A stretch of DNA of 64,000 bases from Ostreococcus lucimarinus CCE9901. Its lineage: Eukaryota > Chlorophyta > Mamiellophyceae > Mamiellales > Bathycoccaceae. The notes under the pieces are model-generated. The model ran no database searches. It worked only from the letters and a program-made list of their open reading frames with translations, and had not been told where the DNA came from. Each line of letters opens with the position of its first letter. Position 1 is the first letter of the stretch. Below are positions 28,101 to 37,728 of this stretch, piece after piece. The position numbers and the translations under genes are program-made. The stretch is taken from contig NC_009357.1 of the NCBI RefSeq assembly GCF_000092065.1, forward strand, positions 620,001 through 684,000, read 5' to 3'.

Positions 28101-28295
28101 CGAGCCGCCCTCGAGCTCGCCGAGACCGACGATTTCGATCGCGCCGTCGCGATGCTCGCCGACCTCGCCGCGATTCTCCGGCGCCGAGATTCCGACGTCG
28201 CCGTGACCGACGCCATCACCGCCGCCACCGCGCCCGATTCTCGCGTCGCCGTCGAGCTCACGCGGCGCCTTCGCGCCCTCGAGCTCGACGCGTAG
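25122..28295 (+). CDS. GEMIN5: Gemin5 homologue, WD40 plus TPR-like protein
   Basis: Gemin5 recognises snRNAs and the m7G cap in the SMN complex of animals. 1057 residues from the ATG at 25122. The first 690 residues fit two WD40 propellers, starting PPSPSWYG as in Gemin5, with many GH/WD pairs such as WDLETVEQRWSFTALGG and GDDKTFRVW. A Lys-rich linker at about 690-750 follows. The C-terminal third is a helical repeat region whose GGYDVWSI, LEIAGEHQLAAMVSLSLHDV and ALAAARLLPTDELLL align by eye with the Gemin5 TPR-like region. The open frame to 25107 starts with TTG, so I used the ATG. Other WD40/TPR families are the main alternative. Confidence 0.82.
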   Translation: MRGAPPSPSWYGAHAACATRDGGLVYASDKAVCVLDGETGAVRGLVGTKARALAVCAATTSETREGEDDEGGGAREVVVCGCADKVLRTLDARAMAFVGKTMTGGHKHEVTATCARGAGEVASGCRDGTVAVWRVLGNGSPTCAYKAIDGPITCMAAVGDVIAVGGANGTVCALNARSGATHRVAASGYGEITSLAWTTGGVGEGETKDLLAVGSRERRVTIWALEGDKLVNTHELRLPKPKAALSEAQRGRVWVAVAWSPRASGDDKGDNECVELVTSGQGGDLLSWRVPLKFGDGVEEVTEAKTFGPRDVAHTRTVFTIDIADDTCWSTSLDRKVACWDLETVEQRWSFTALGGYVYDLATDAEDPFAVAIACGDGTVHGWDLSPTLSSGLGESLLWKGIPNTKVTAIARKPRSEVVAFGLDDGRVGCFDVTTGKFACYPECHGASVRALQWFEICNVGEESGTFTLTSLGADGSLWRWMETFDPASCDTKKSGIVDARKFGKYLDLARLCGGETAKDTRSIEAFDYSSVFGRFAIGWSDGELSAHDFGEEKWRRREHSKSVSRVKWHPECDDDASDFTAWLATSSTSGSVIIHGVGGDVICALPRAAVYDIAWSQQKSVALLACALHGAIKVWRIDKTVNEFHPVNIAVLRGHFGKVMCVQFATHDDETIISGGDDKTFRVWRYKDDEHAPRENETPANKDSAAVVDENAACESPTKSSKTQKPCVVKTKKVRSSGLSGALLKPSHEESTPTGIRASQEAVVALARRAYKGANDPLSANELKYGPSGLGLYEDADAAMALLMNEARLASDENPSTHELERAVALHMYRGDYAHAAATVLQASEAPISHELMSLFVGGGYDVWSIVAAAQRERLEIAGEHQLAAMVSLSLHDVRGAIQTLRRGGLVRDAAALAAARLLPTDELLLDTRRELAAVEETRGGMESAAKAHISIRAPAAAVRALIRADAGGALAAANLALECGLTGPQERRTIVRAALELAETDDFDRAVAMLADLAAILRRRDSDVAVTDAITAATAPDSRVAVELTRRLRALELDA

Positions 28296-28506
28296 TTCTC
28301 GCGTCGCCGACGCGACGCGACGCGTGTAGCAGCCCAAACCAACCGTCCCCAGTAACCGTCAATCCTCCGCCGCGTCACATCGAGCCGCGCGCCTCGCCGA
28401 CGCCGACGCGCGCGCGACGCCGAAGCGCGCGCGAAGCGCGACGACGCGCGCGAGGCGACGCGCGACGTCGCGCGACGCCGACGTCGGCCCGGCGGCGGCG
28501 CCGCAG

Positions 28507-31500
28507 ATGCCGGTGACCTCGTACCGGAGCGCGAGCGCCGAACTCCTGGACGCCGATCTCGTCGCGCGCGCGCGGACGTGCGACGCGCGCGCGTTTAACG
28601 CGTTCGTGAACGCGCTGGAGTCGCTGCGAGAGCGATGCGCGAGGGATGGAACGTGGTCGGAGACGCTGGCGGCGGCGAGGTGCCTGAAAGCCGCGGGCGC
28701 GGGATTCCCAGTCGACGTCCATGATGTGGAACGCGCGTTCTACGTCTCGGAGGCGTTCGCGAGGGAGTGCGTGGGGGTGGATGATGAGTGCGCGCACGAG
28801 TGGTGCGTTGGATTGTGCGCGCTGATTGATCGATACGGGGAGGATTTGGGCGGCGTCGTATGCCACTGGGAGCCGATGTTCGCGCGCGTGGAAACGTTTT
28901 TGCAGAGCGATGCGAAAGCGTATTCGGGATATGGATCGTGTAGTGCCACTCGTGCGCGTTACATGACTCTCGTGCGAAAGTGCCGTCGGTTTTTCCCGGA
29001 TGGCGCGGCGAGAGCGATTTGGGAGCGCGTGGCGGAGGATTGTCGAGCGACGGAGGACGCGAAATGCTTCGCCGGTTTAGGATTGCTACATTTGTTTACG
29101 CCGTGCATGCAAATGTCGACACCGTGTAGTGATGAATTGTTTTTCGTAGAGATGATGAATGGGGAGTGGGTGACGCTGTCGCATGCGTTAGGATCGAGTA
29201 GTTTCTGGACGTCGGGTTGGATTTCGATGTTTTCGCAGCTGGCAAAACACGACTTGAAGGGAAAAATCAACTGGAAAGGCGTGTACGATGATATGCTGAC
29301 GGTTACTTTACGTGTCATGGAACTACCGATCGGCGGTATCGAAGGGCGTCGTTCGTTCGGCCGTAAGGTGAGTTTCAAAGCCGCTATGACGTTTGGTTCG
29401 CAGCTCGAATCGCGTCGCGTGCGTACGGTGGCAAAACTCTTAGTTTACCGAGCGATGTGCGACGACGCAGTGGTTGAGTACATCGCAAAAATAATCGATT
29501 ATATCGAGCATTTTTACCACCCGAGCAGCAGCGGATCCTTTAGCGGTAATCTAGCATCTTTCCTGAGGTATCTCATCAAGTACACAAACAAATTTGTGGG
29601 GTACGAAAAACGAGTAGTACGGCCGGAGGTTCTGGCACGTTTGGTACCGGTATTCAAGCGCATAACGGACAGAGCAGTGTTCTCAAAGTCGTCTGATCTT
29701 CGGCGATACGCCGCCATCGGCATAGGTCGATTGGCGTATATGAACCCTGAACTGATATTGCCCAGCGTCATGTCACGATTTGAGGAAGCTTTAGCGCACG
29801 AAACGGCTACTCGTCAGCTCGTGCCCGCTATGAATTGTCTCACTCTATGTGTGCGACAAATTATGCTGCTTCCAACGAATACGATTTTCCAGGATGATCA
29901 GGAAGCGTATGTCAATGTCAGTGAGTTTCTTGCGTCTGCGCTCAACGCCGCTCTTCCGGGGATCGACGTTAATGATTCATCGAAAACATGTGCGACTTTG
30001 AGATTCTTTTGTGTAGTGGTCACGAATTTACCGAGATTAGTAGATGTGGGTGAAAACGGTGCGGTGTCGTGCGTCCCGATCTTATGGTCAGAGTGGACGG
30101 TGCACTTTCTTGAGCGACTGTTCACCCTGTTTGAACATTTACAACCGGACACACACGGTAGTAAGTCAGACGCCGCCGATGCGTTTAAGGGTGGTGCGCG
30201 ACACGCGGCTGGATTTCTGTTGTCTACGTCTACCATGTACTCTCCACTTCTTCGAATTTTATTCGAAAGGCTCGATCCGAGTATTCGAAGCGTCGCCATC
30301 ATGCGAGTAGCGGCGTTTATTCGCGACAACACTTTACCTGAAATTTGTGAAGAGGTCGCGCGCCTAGTCTCCGCCGCGCTTTTCGCAGATACCGAATTAG
30401 TGATTCGAGAGATCTTGCGTCCAGCTATGGTCGCGCTGGATGAAGATTTGGATTTTGAAGGTGAACTCTCAACGACGGCGGAAGCTCGCATCTTTTGGAA
30501 CTCTTGCATCTTGACAAAATGCACGGTAGCTTCAAGAGAAGCGGCACTCGCATTACGCGAAGACTTTATGAACGTGACTCGCAAGATGTTCAAAGTTAGC
30601 GAGACCTGTCGAAATCTTGATCTCATGTCTTATGCTGAACTGCATGTTAGTGCGATACTGAAAGGTCTGCTCTCTGTTGAAGTCATCGACACAGTCAAGG
30701 ACGAAGTCGAGGGAGATTCCGTTACTGATTGGGTCAATTTGAAGTGGAGACTCGATCAAGGCGGTAATGTGATTGGCGAGCAACACTTACCGACGCCTTT
30801 ATCGTGGCGTTTGCCAGGTGAAGGTGAGTTTGTAGTCGCGCAGGCAATGATTGATGAATTTCTCGTGGCGCCGGCGCACGCGTTACTCCAAGTGACGAAC
30901 GAAGATGCGATGGATTGCGACGACGCGTCTTCATCGAAGGATTGGATTAGGACGAATGTGTCAATGATGGTTGGTGCCTTGGGTGGACTCGAAGATAGGC
31001 TGAAAGACTTTTCGGACTCTGATTCAGCGCTGTTGATTACTGGACACGCGTTACCTTTCACAGACTCAACGCCCCGGACGTTGGCAGCAAGAGCACTTGT
31101 AGCGGCAATTCAAAAGACTGGTGCCGATGACACAGATACATTGAGTTTGATTTGCTCTGCGGCGAAAGCGGTGGTAAATCCCGCTCGATCTTCGTACAAG
31201 TTTCAGAAAAAGTCACTCGCTGCGTTGAACTCGATTGGATACTACTTTACACAGCCCAAAACAGGTGGGCAGCATAGCAGATACCCGAGATGGTTCGTTG
31301 CAGAGAAAGCTCGGCTGAGTTTGCACTGGCGCAACGCAATGTCCGTTTACTTTTCAGGATCTGCGTCGCCGTTCAACTTGACTGGTCCATCTTCAGATGT
31401 GAGTCGTAATGCTTTGCTGGGCTCCCTTCAAGATTTAGCCTTGAGCAAATATGTGAGCGTCCGATGCTCCGCGCTACCCGTCGTGCAGGGACTGTCTGAT

Positions 31501-33705
31501 CGATATCCGAAGGAAATCGTTCCTTTCGTCGAATTATCTGTAAAATCTCTCGCAAAGAGCGAAGAAGATGAAGACAAATGTATCGCAGCTTGTGAAGCTT
31601 TGAAAGCGCACGAAGCGCTCGGAGAGTTGTTTCGGAACGAAAGTGTGTTCGTGCCGTTCGTTGAGGCGTTGTTGGGAAGCTCGCATCACGGTACAGAAAA
31701 GGCCCAGAATGCGATCGGCGCACTTTTCTTACATTTCGCTTTATTGTTTACTCGTGGCCTATTTCATCCAAAACCACGGATTGGCATCACAGTTCTCCAA
31801 GAACGACTGCTCGCATCGCTGAAATCCGAAACTGCATTGCACTGGAGCTACGAGATGATGACAAACGCGATGAGTGTGTTTTTCGTAGACTCGCAGGATG
31901 ACCCGAAGTTTCTCGCGAGCGCAACGGAGCAGTTTATGCGGAGTATCCTCGGCGACTTGAAAGTTGTGAGGTTCCCAGCCATGTGCGCACTCCTTATGAT
32001 GAGTCGATACGAGTGTTTTGAATCGAATTGTGCGCCGATGATTCTGCGTATGATGAGCGCTGATCCAGAGTCGTCGTGTAAGTCGTTACTCGATAGTTTC
32101 GGTATCGCACACTCTGCAATCGACAACAGCGAGTCTCGCGGTAGAACCAATGGAAAAGCTGACGCTCTAATGCAAGCCGCCGAGTCGTTGTACGGTTTCG
32201 CACAGGAAATGTCTTCCGGCGGTGCAGACTGGCCAACTTCAAGGGCAGCTGACTTTTTACCACAGTCTGGTGCTTTCATCACTGCTGTCGCAAGATTTTG
32301 GCAGCTTCTCACTCGCATCGCTCCCGTTGAACTCACTACCGGTCTGCGAGCAGCCATAAAGCAAACTTCTGACGACAGCGATCGAAGTGAGAGATGCGCA
32401 ATTTCGGAAGCACTCGCTGGGGCGTTGGCGTCGCGTTCCATCACGGAAATCGATCGTCAATGGATGCAAGACACTTTCCTCAAGTACGCTTTAGATGCTC
32501 CCACCGATCAAAGAGAAGAATGGCTTAAAGGAGCGGCATGGTGCACGGATAGTGGCAATGAGAATGTTTCCGATAGCCTTCTTCGGCATCTCAGTTCAAC
32601 GCCGATGGGCACTGTGGCACAAACGGCGCGAGGGCTTGAGCTCACGCGCGTCTGCATCGCCCAGCTCGGTCACGGCCGGGGTATGGATATAAAACAATCA
32701 CTCATGGATCTCCTTGCGGATCCAACCGCTTCCCCGCTCGCGCATGAAAGCCGTCTTGTTCGCGAGACTGGCGCACAACTTGCGGCGTCTCTGCTTGCGG
32801 AATGCGATCAAGCGCTCAACGCCGCTCGTTCCAAACTCATCACCCTGTTCACGGCAGACATAGAAAATGTCGTCAATCGCGCGTTGTTGTCTGATCCAGC
32901 GCAGCCAGATGCGATCATGACACCTTCGAGAAATGCTCTCGAAGGGATCTTTTACACTTTCCTCGAACTCGTTCGTCGCGGCGATGCGTTGACAGTGGAG
33001 CCCAGTATACCTTTGATTCTTCGAGCCGCGCTACGCACCGCAGAATCCAAGGACAAAGATTTCGCCATGGTCTCCAAGCTCACCATCGCTTACTTGAAGT
33101 ATCTGAACTTTGAAAAGGTAGAGTTGCGAGCATTCACAGAGGTTCTTGGTGAGACAACACGCGATGACAATTGGCACACGCGCGCCGCAACGCTGCGATA
33201 CATCCAGGCTTTGATTTACCATCACGCTTTTACCATCGATTCGGGCTTGTTCGCGATGTTGCGCGAATGTGTTCTCGAAGCGTTGCACGACAAGCAACTG
33301 GAAGTCGCGCAATTGGCGTCGCACACACTGATGATTTTCTTGAAGGGCGTCGGCGCGGCTGATGAATCAACGTTGCGTGACAGATTTCTCAAAATCGTCA
33401 GCGTGCGACTCCCATCGGACGCCAACTCTGAGCTCATCATGCACAAACACGCGGCAGTATTAGGTTTGTCCGCGTGCGTTCTCTCCAACCCGTACGAAGT
33501 TCCCAGTTGGATGCCTGAAGTCATGGAGGCGCTCGGTTTCGCATCGCTCGAACCGTCGCCGATCAAGCAAGCCACCCAACACACGTTCGCGGAATTCAAA
33601 AAGACTCATCAGGACGCATGGACCCAAACTCGCGCCGCGTTTACGCACGAGCAATGGGAAAACGTTTCATTAGGTTTAGATCTCGCGCCTAGCTACATCA
33701 TTTAG
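28507..33705 (+). CDS. PA200: Proteasome activator PA200/Blm10
   Basis: Large HEAT-repeat cap that binds the ends of the 20S proteasome. 1732 residues from the ATG at 28507; human is about 1840. The C-terminal region fits strongly: LGLSACVLSNPYEVPSWMPEV, then FAEFKKTHQDAWTQTRAAFTHEQWENV. In human and yeast the chain ends with a hydrophobic-Tyr-X tail that opens the gate. Here it ends SYII, with Tyr third from last rather than next to last. Base composition is less CG-rich than its neighbours in the middle, and there are no introns. It is 211 bp behind the Gemin5 stop. Confidence 0.92.
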   Translation: MPVTSYRSASAELLDADLVARARTCDARAFNAFVNALESLRERCARDGTWSETLAAARCLKAAGAGFPVDVHDVERAFYVSEAFARECVGVDDECAHEWCVGLCALIDRYGEDLGGVVCHWEPMFARVETFLQSDAKAYSGYGSCSATRARYMTLVRKCRRFFPDGAARAIWERVAEDCRATEDAKCFAGLGLLHLFTPCMQMSTPCSDELFFVEMMNGEWVTLSHALGSSSFWTSGWISMFSQLAKHDLKGKINWKGVYDDMLTVTLRVMELPIGGIEGRRSFGRKVSFKAAMTFGSQLESRRVRTVAKLLVYRAMCDDAVVEYIAKIIDYIEHFYHPSSSGSFSGNLASFLRYLIKYTNKFVGYEKRVVRPEVLARLVPVFKRITDRAVFSKSSDLRRYAAIGIGRLAYMNPELILPSVMSRFEEALAHETATRQLVPAMNCLTLCVRQIMLLPTNTIFQDDQEAYVNVSEFLASALNAALPGIDVNDSSKTCATLRFFCVVVTNLPRLVDVGENGAVSCVPILWSEWTVHFLERLFTLFEHLQPDTHGSKSDAADAFKGGARHAAGFLLSTSTMYSPLLRILFERLDPSIRSVAIMRVAAFIRDNTLPEICEEVARLVSAALFADTELVIREILRPAMVALDEDLDFEGELSTTAEARIFWNSCILTKCTVASREAALALREDFMNVTRKMFKVSETCRNLDLMSYAELHVSAILKGLLSVEVIDTVKDEVEGDSVTDWVNLKWRLDQGGNVIGEQHLPTPLSWRLPGEGEFVVAQAMIDEFLVAPAHALLQVTNEDAMDCDDASSSKDWIRTNVSMMVGALGGLEDRLKDFSDSDSALLITGHALPFTDSTPRTLAARALVAAIQKTGADDTDTLSLICSAAKAVVNPARSSYKFQKKSLAALNSIGYYFTQPKTGGQHSRYPRWFVAEKARLSLHWRNAMSVYFSGSASPFNLTGPSSDVSRNALLGSLQDLALSKYVSVRCSALPVVQGLSDRYPKEIVPFVELSVKSLAKSEEDEDKCIAACEALKAHEALGELFRNESVFVPFVEALLGSSHHGTEKAQNAIGALFLHFALLFTRGLFHPKPRIGITVLQERLLASLKSETALHWSYEMMTNAMSVFFVDSQDDPKFLASATEQFMRSILGDLKVVRFPAMCALLMMSRYECFESNCAPMILRMMSADPESSCKSLLDSFGIAHSAIDNSESRGRTNGKADALMQAAESLYGFAQEMSSGGADWPTSRAADFLPQSGAFITAVARFWQLLTRIAPVELTTGLRAAIKQTSDDSDRSERCAISEALAGALASRSITEIDRQWMQDTFLKYALDAPTDQREEWLKGAAWCTDSGNENVSDSLLRHLSSTPMGTVAQTARGLELTRVCIAQLGHGRGMDIKQSLMDLLADPTASPLAHESRLVRETGAQLAASLLAECDQALNAARSKLITLFTADIENVVNRALLSDPAQPDAIMTPSRNALEGIFYTFLELVRRGDALTVEPSIPLILRAALRTAESKDKDFAMVSKLTIAYLKYLNFEKVELRAFTEVLGETTRDDNWHTRAATLRYIQALIYHHAFTIDSGLFAMLRECVLEALHDKQLEVAQLASHTLMIFLKGVGAADESTLRDRFLKIVSVRLPSDANSELIMHKHAAVLGLSACVLSNPYEVPSWMPEVMEALGFASLEPSPIKQATQHTFAEFKKTHQDAWTQTRAAFTHEQWENVSLGLDLAPSYII

Positions 33706-33779
33706 TACTGATTTCTTTGCCGGCGGTCATCGTCTCGTCGACGTCGCTGCGCGCGCGCGGCGTCACTCCGTCGCGCGCT

Positions 33780-34459
33780 ATGAGCGACCAAACCGCAACC
33801 GCAACCGATGCTGAATCCTCGTACACCATTTACGGTCACCCACCGCACCATCAAGTCGAAGGCCACCACCCGCGACCCGAGATCGAACACGCGAGGACGC
33901 AAGTTTGTTTCAAATGTGGATTCTTCTTCAACCCGCTACAAGGCGCCGGCAACGCGCCCGGGCAGAGGATGTGTCCGACGTGCGCGGCGGGGTCGAACCC
34001 GCTGCACGCCACGAGCGCACCGCAGCAGCAGTCCTTGATTTTGTGCCCAGGGTGGTGAGTGCACGCGCGAGCGACGCGCGACGCGTTTCGTGGGTGTCGA
34101 CAAACGACTAACGACGCGCGCTCGGCGCCGGTTCGTATCGCAGCAGAAGCGTGTTGATGCGACCGCCACCGCCGCATCCGATCGCGATGTGCGGACAGTG
34201 TCAACGGATTTTGAAGCTTCCGGAGCACGTCGATGCGCATTACTCACCGCCGCGCGAACCGCCGCTGGTACAGACGGCGCAAAATCTCCACGGTGTCAGA
34301 CCGCCGCCAGGATTTGGTGGACCAGCTGCGACGCAACTGTCCGTCGTCGCGTGCATCTGTCCGAGCTGTTCGAGCGTTGTTCAAGCCCCTTTGAGCGCAC
34401 CGATTTGTAAGTGTGGAAACTGCGGTCAGCCTATGCGTGTGCCGACGGCGATCGCTTAG
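33780..34459 (+). CDS. LSD1-type three-zinc-finger protein
   Basis: Plant-specific family related to LSD1/LOL, regulators of cell death and oxidative stress. Two exons: 33780-34054 and 34144-34459. The 89-nt intron begins GTGAGT, contains GACTAACG and ends CGCAG. The join falls inside a zinc finger and restores LILCPGCRSVLMRPP, the exact LSD1 signature. Product 196 residues. Three zinc fingers: CFKCG/CPTC, CPGC/CGQC, and CPSC/CGNC, the last CxxC pair ending CGQPMRVPT. The first finger is the most diverged. The N-terminus is Gln/Thr-rich with HPPHH. Targets are unknown; family members bind DNA or bZIP partners. Confidence 0.88.
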
Positions 34460-34661
34460 ATATGATTTGAGACGAGATTGAAGCTCGTCGAGCGTTTATG
34501 AGAATTGGTTGATTGATTCCGCGGCACCGCGGCACCGTGGCACGAGTACTCACAATAATGGTCGCATTATCGAATGGGGTGTTGGAATGTTAAAATTCGA
34601 TCGCATAGGGCGCGCGTGTTATCATGAGTTAAGGATTTCGAGCGATCGAGTCAAGCCTCGC

Positions 34662-35204
34662 CTACATCGACGCCTCCCCGATCGCGTCGCGCGGAATCGA
34701 CGACGCCTCTGACGTCGAAATTACCTTTCGTTCCGGCACCCGCTCCCGTCCCCGCTCTCTCTCATTTCTTGCTTCTCGAATTTTAACCCGAAGTCGCACC
34801 CATCGTCGCTTCTGCGCCTCGAGCCACCGAGCGCGATCGGACAGCCAAAGCGATCGGTACGATTCCGCCTCGTCGGCGCGCGCGTATGTGCTACTCTTCT
34901 TCACCGCGGCGTGCGGGACAGCGAGCCCGAACGCCCGCGCGCGCTCGACCGCGCGCGCATCCACGTGCCCCGCAGATGGCGCCGAACCGGCGATCCGCGA
35001 CGTCGTACGGTCGCGACCGCCGCGCGGCGTCGAGGCGAAGAAGGAAGCTTTGATTTGCTCTTCGTATCCATCGAGCCCAAATCTTCGTCGTTGCGCCACG
35101 TCTCGCACGATGTCCGAGGCGTTGAATGCGCGAGCGTGGTTGTGAGTGTGACTGTGATTGTGGTCGTTTGCGCGTCGCGTTGCGTTGGGTGGGATCAGGG
35201 TCAT
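34662..35204 (-). CDS. Orphan protein with His-rich N-terminus
   Basis: 180 residues from the ATG at 35202-35204. The first 30 residues contain DHNHSHTHNHARAF, a His run that could bind a metal. The remainder is basic; residues about 115-165 form a likely helix, SYRSLWLSDRARWLEAQKRRWVRLRVKIREARNERERG. No known domain was recognised. The open frame extends to 35351, but no better ATG lies there. It is convergent with the LSD1-type gene and 86 bp beyond the FabZ stop. A real but unassigned gene is the best reading. Confidence 0.6.
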   Translation of the reverse strand: MTLIPPNATRRANDHNHSHTHNHARAFNASDIVRDVAQRRRFGLDGYEEQIKASFFASTPRGGRDRTTSRIAGSAPSAGHVDARAVERARAFGLAVPHAAVKKSSTYARADEAESYRSLWLSDRARWLEAQKRRWVRLRVKIREARNERERGRERVPERKVISTSEASSIPRDAIGEASM

Positions 35205-35290
35205 CGTCGCGCGAGCGTTGATGTGTAGCCGATAGCGGCGTCGCGTCAATGATATAGATATTGTGGTATTGAATGCGAACGCCGAAAGAT

Positions 35291-36064
35291 TTACGCGCCG
35301 AGCGCCAAGGTGAGCTCGGCTTCGCACGCGAGCTCGTCTCCAACGAAGCATTGACCCTTCATTTTCGCGATCCCGAAACGCTTGTTGAGCTTGGTGAGGA
35401 CAACCTTCATGACGAGGGTGTCACCCGGAACCACGGGACGACGGAACTTGACGCCGTCGATCCCGGCGAAGAAGAATTGCTTTTGGGTACCGCCAGCGCC
35501 TGCGTCGTGCGTCAAAATCGTGATCGCGTCAGTCAGTCGTCATTATTCGTGCGCGCTACGACGATGCGTCGCTTCGTCGATGCGAATCACTAATGCGGCG
35601 AGGCGACGCGGCGAGCGATTCGTTCGCCAACCGACGCGCGCGCGCTTGAATCGAATCTCACCTTCTTCACCAGGTTCCAACATCACCAACCCACCGACCT
35701 GCGCCATAGCTTCCACCATCAACACCCCCGGCATGATCGGTCGCTGCGGAAAGTGTCCCGGGAAGAAGTTATCGTTGATGGTCACGTTCTTCACGCCGAT
35801 GGCGTACGACCCGACCTCGATCTCCACCACGCGGTCCACGAGCAGGAACGGATATCGGTGCGGGAGCAAGTTCATGATGGCGTCGATGTCCATGGCCGCT
35901 GGAAGGTTCTTTCCCATGCCCTTGGCCGAAGAACCGGGCTCCGGCGCGTCCGCGGCGGCCGCGACGGCGACGCGACGAGCCTGAGACTTGACCTTGGTCG
36001 CGGACGTTCGACGAACGTTGGCGACGCGAGGCGCGATGAGAGCGGCTTGGCACTGCGCGAGCAT
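35291..36064 (-). CDS. FABZ: 3-hydroxyacyl-ACP dehydratase FabZ, chloroplast
   Basis: Dehydration step of plastid fatty acid synthesis. Two exons: 35662-36064 and 35291-35499. The 162-nt intron begins GTGAGA, carries GACTGACTGACG and ends CGCAG; joining gives EPGEEG then [14 protein letters not shown]. Product 203 residues. Transit peptide [16 protein letters not shown]. Hotdog motifs: [13 protein letters not shown] with the catalytic His, [16 protein letters not shown] with the conserved Pro-Gly, and MVEAMAQ with the catalytic Glu. The second exon adds [11 protein letters not shown]. It agrees with plant FabZ over its whole length. It is downstream of the sterol C14 reductase in the same direction, with 208 bp between. 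Confidence 0.94.
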
Positions 36065-36272
36065 GATGATAGAGTGGTTTAAGTGCGTTGGGCGCGGTTT
36101 GAGAGGGCGCGAGACGGCTCGAGGGCGTCGCGGTGTGCGAAATGCGAAGTGGATAAAGTGTTTAACAGTCGAGGCGAGCCGGGACACTTTTCGCGGCGGA
36201 TGCGGAATTCATTCGTTCGTCGATATCGACTCGCTAATACAAAAGATTGACTACGTGACGGTGGAGGACGAG

Positions 36273-37658
36273 TTAATAAATGTAAGGGATCAGACGATAC
36301 TTGACGATGGCGCAGTACTTTTTCCAGTCGTCTCCGTATTTTTCCTCGCACGCTTCGCCATCGCGACCGTCTCTATGTACCAATAGAATGCCAAAGTATA
36401 TGACGTAAAAGTAAGGGACGAGGTGAGAGAAACCACACGGTAAGCACCACGCCCACGCCATAATCCAATCGCCGAGGTAATTGACGTGGCGGCAGACGCC
36501 CCACCAACCGCTGACGATGAGCTTCGTGCCTCGCTTGGTTTGCAACGTCTTCAGATGCTTCACTCTAGGGTCGTTGGGGTTGGTCCGAAACAGGTTCTTT
36601 TGAGAATTCGCGCCGCGAAACACCCAGTAGCCGACGCACTGCACGGCAAAGATGGCGACGAGGTGAGCGTTGGAGAGCTCGACGGCGTGTTCGAGAATGT
36701 ACCGGCACTGCAACGAGTACGTGAATGGCACCCACACCAAATCTCCAAAAGCGAGCATGAAACCGAACCCGTCGGTGGTGATGTCCATCGTGGTCAAGAT
36801 TGCCGGTTCGTTCCACAGCGCGTCGATGACGTACGCCCCTTGAAACACGCACACCATAATCATCGGCGCGGAGACGGCGCCGACGCGCGCGTACTGCTTC
36901 GCGGCGAAACCTAAATCCAACAGCAACCATCCGATCAAACCGGGCGTGAGTTCACAGAAAACCTTCAAGTCAAACGCTCCGTTCAAGATCCTCGGATTCA
37001 GCTCACGCCCTATGAAAAAGTCGTACGCCGCGTTGCCGCTGTTTCCGCCCTTCGCGAGCGTCTTCCCTTTCGCAAACGAGCTCGCGTACAAATACGCCGA
37101 CAGCGCGTACGCCAACACCACCATGGCCGTGAGCATCGACAAAAAGTTATCGTGCACGGACGCCAAATCGAACCAACCCGCCTTGGTACCGATCGCGCCC
37201 GCGACCGCGGTGGCCGCCAAGACGCGAAACCCGTTGAGCTTGTACGTCAGCCGCGTTCCGTCCGGCAACGCGACGCCCTGTTTCTTCTGCCCCGGAATCA
37301 CCGCGTGCGCGACGACCGTGAACGCCATCCATCCGTACGCGGCGACGGCGCCGTCGACGCTCCACAGCGGCATGTGCTTCGGGAACCCCGGGAACGCGCC
37401 GCCTCGCGCGAGCTTCGAAACCTCCGCGCACCCATCCTCGTTGCACGCGTACGCGAGAAAGTAGCACACCAGCGGCAGCGCGACCGTGATCGCGAGCGCG
37501 CCGATCGGTCCGCCGAACTCGTAGTGCGTCGTCGTCGGCGCGTCGCGCGCGCGAGCCTTTTCGGATGACGCGGCGCGCGTCGTCGTCGCGCGTTCGGCGA
37601 CGCCGCGCGACGACCCGCGCGCGCGCGTCGAGGGCGCGCGACGCGCGGACGCGGGCAT
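36273..37658 (-). CDS. Sterol C14 reductase (ERG24/FACKEL family)
   Basis: NADPH-dependent reductase of the C14-15 double bond of sterols. 461 residues from the ATG at 37656-37658. The family C-terminus is clear: LIVSGWWGVCRHVNYLGDW, then LLVHRDGRDGEACEEKYGDDWKKYC and RLIPYIY. Several transmembrane helices fill residues 60-400, including ALAITVALPLVCYFLAYA and TAMVVLAYALSAYLYA. The first 45 residues are Arg/Ala/Ser-rich. Sterol C7-C8 reductase and lamin-B-receptor members share the fold, so the exact double bond is inferred. It is head to head with the orphan at 37859 across 200 bp. Confidence 0.9.
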   Translation of the reverse strand: MPASARRAPSTRARGSSRGVAERATTTRAASSEKARARDAPTTTHYEFGGPIGALAITVALPLVCYFLAYACNEDGCAEVSKLARGGAFPGFPKHMPLWSVDGAVAAYGWMAFTVVAHAVIPGQKKQGVALPDGTRLTYKLNGFRVLAATAVAGAIGTKAGWFDLASVHDNFLSMLTAMVVLAYALSAYLYASSFAKGKTLAKGGNSGNAAYDFFIGRELNPRILNGAFDLKVFCELTPGLIGWLLLDLGFAAKQYARVGAVSAPMIMVCVFQGAYVIDALWNEPAILTTMDITTDGFGFMLAFGDLVWVPFTYSLQCRYILEHAVELSNAHLVAIFAVQCVGYWVFRGANSQKNLFRTNPNDPRVKHLKTLQTKRGTKLIVSGWWGVCRHVNYLGDWIMAWAWCLPCGFSHLVPYFYVIYFGILLVHRDGRDGEACEEKYGDDWKKYCAIVKYRLIPYIY

Positions 37659-37728
37659 CGCGCGCGTTCGTTCCGTCGCGCGTCGGTGTCTGTCGAGCGC
37701 GGCGCGGGCGCGCGATGCGGCGATTCGT

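Noticed and set aside
34460-34661. A possible tRNA or hairpin around the ccgcggcaccgcggcaccgtgg stretch
   Set aside because: No cloverleaf: the stem arms and a TψC-like loop could not be placed.
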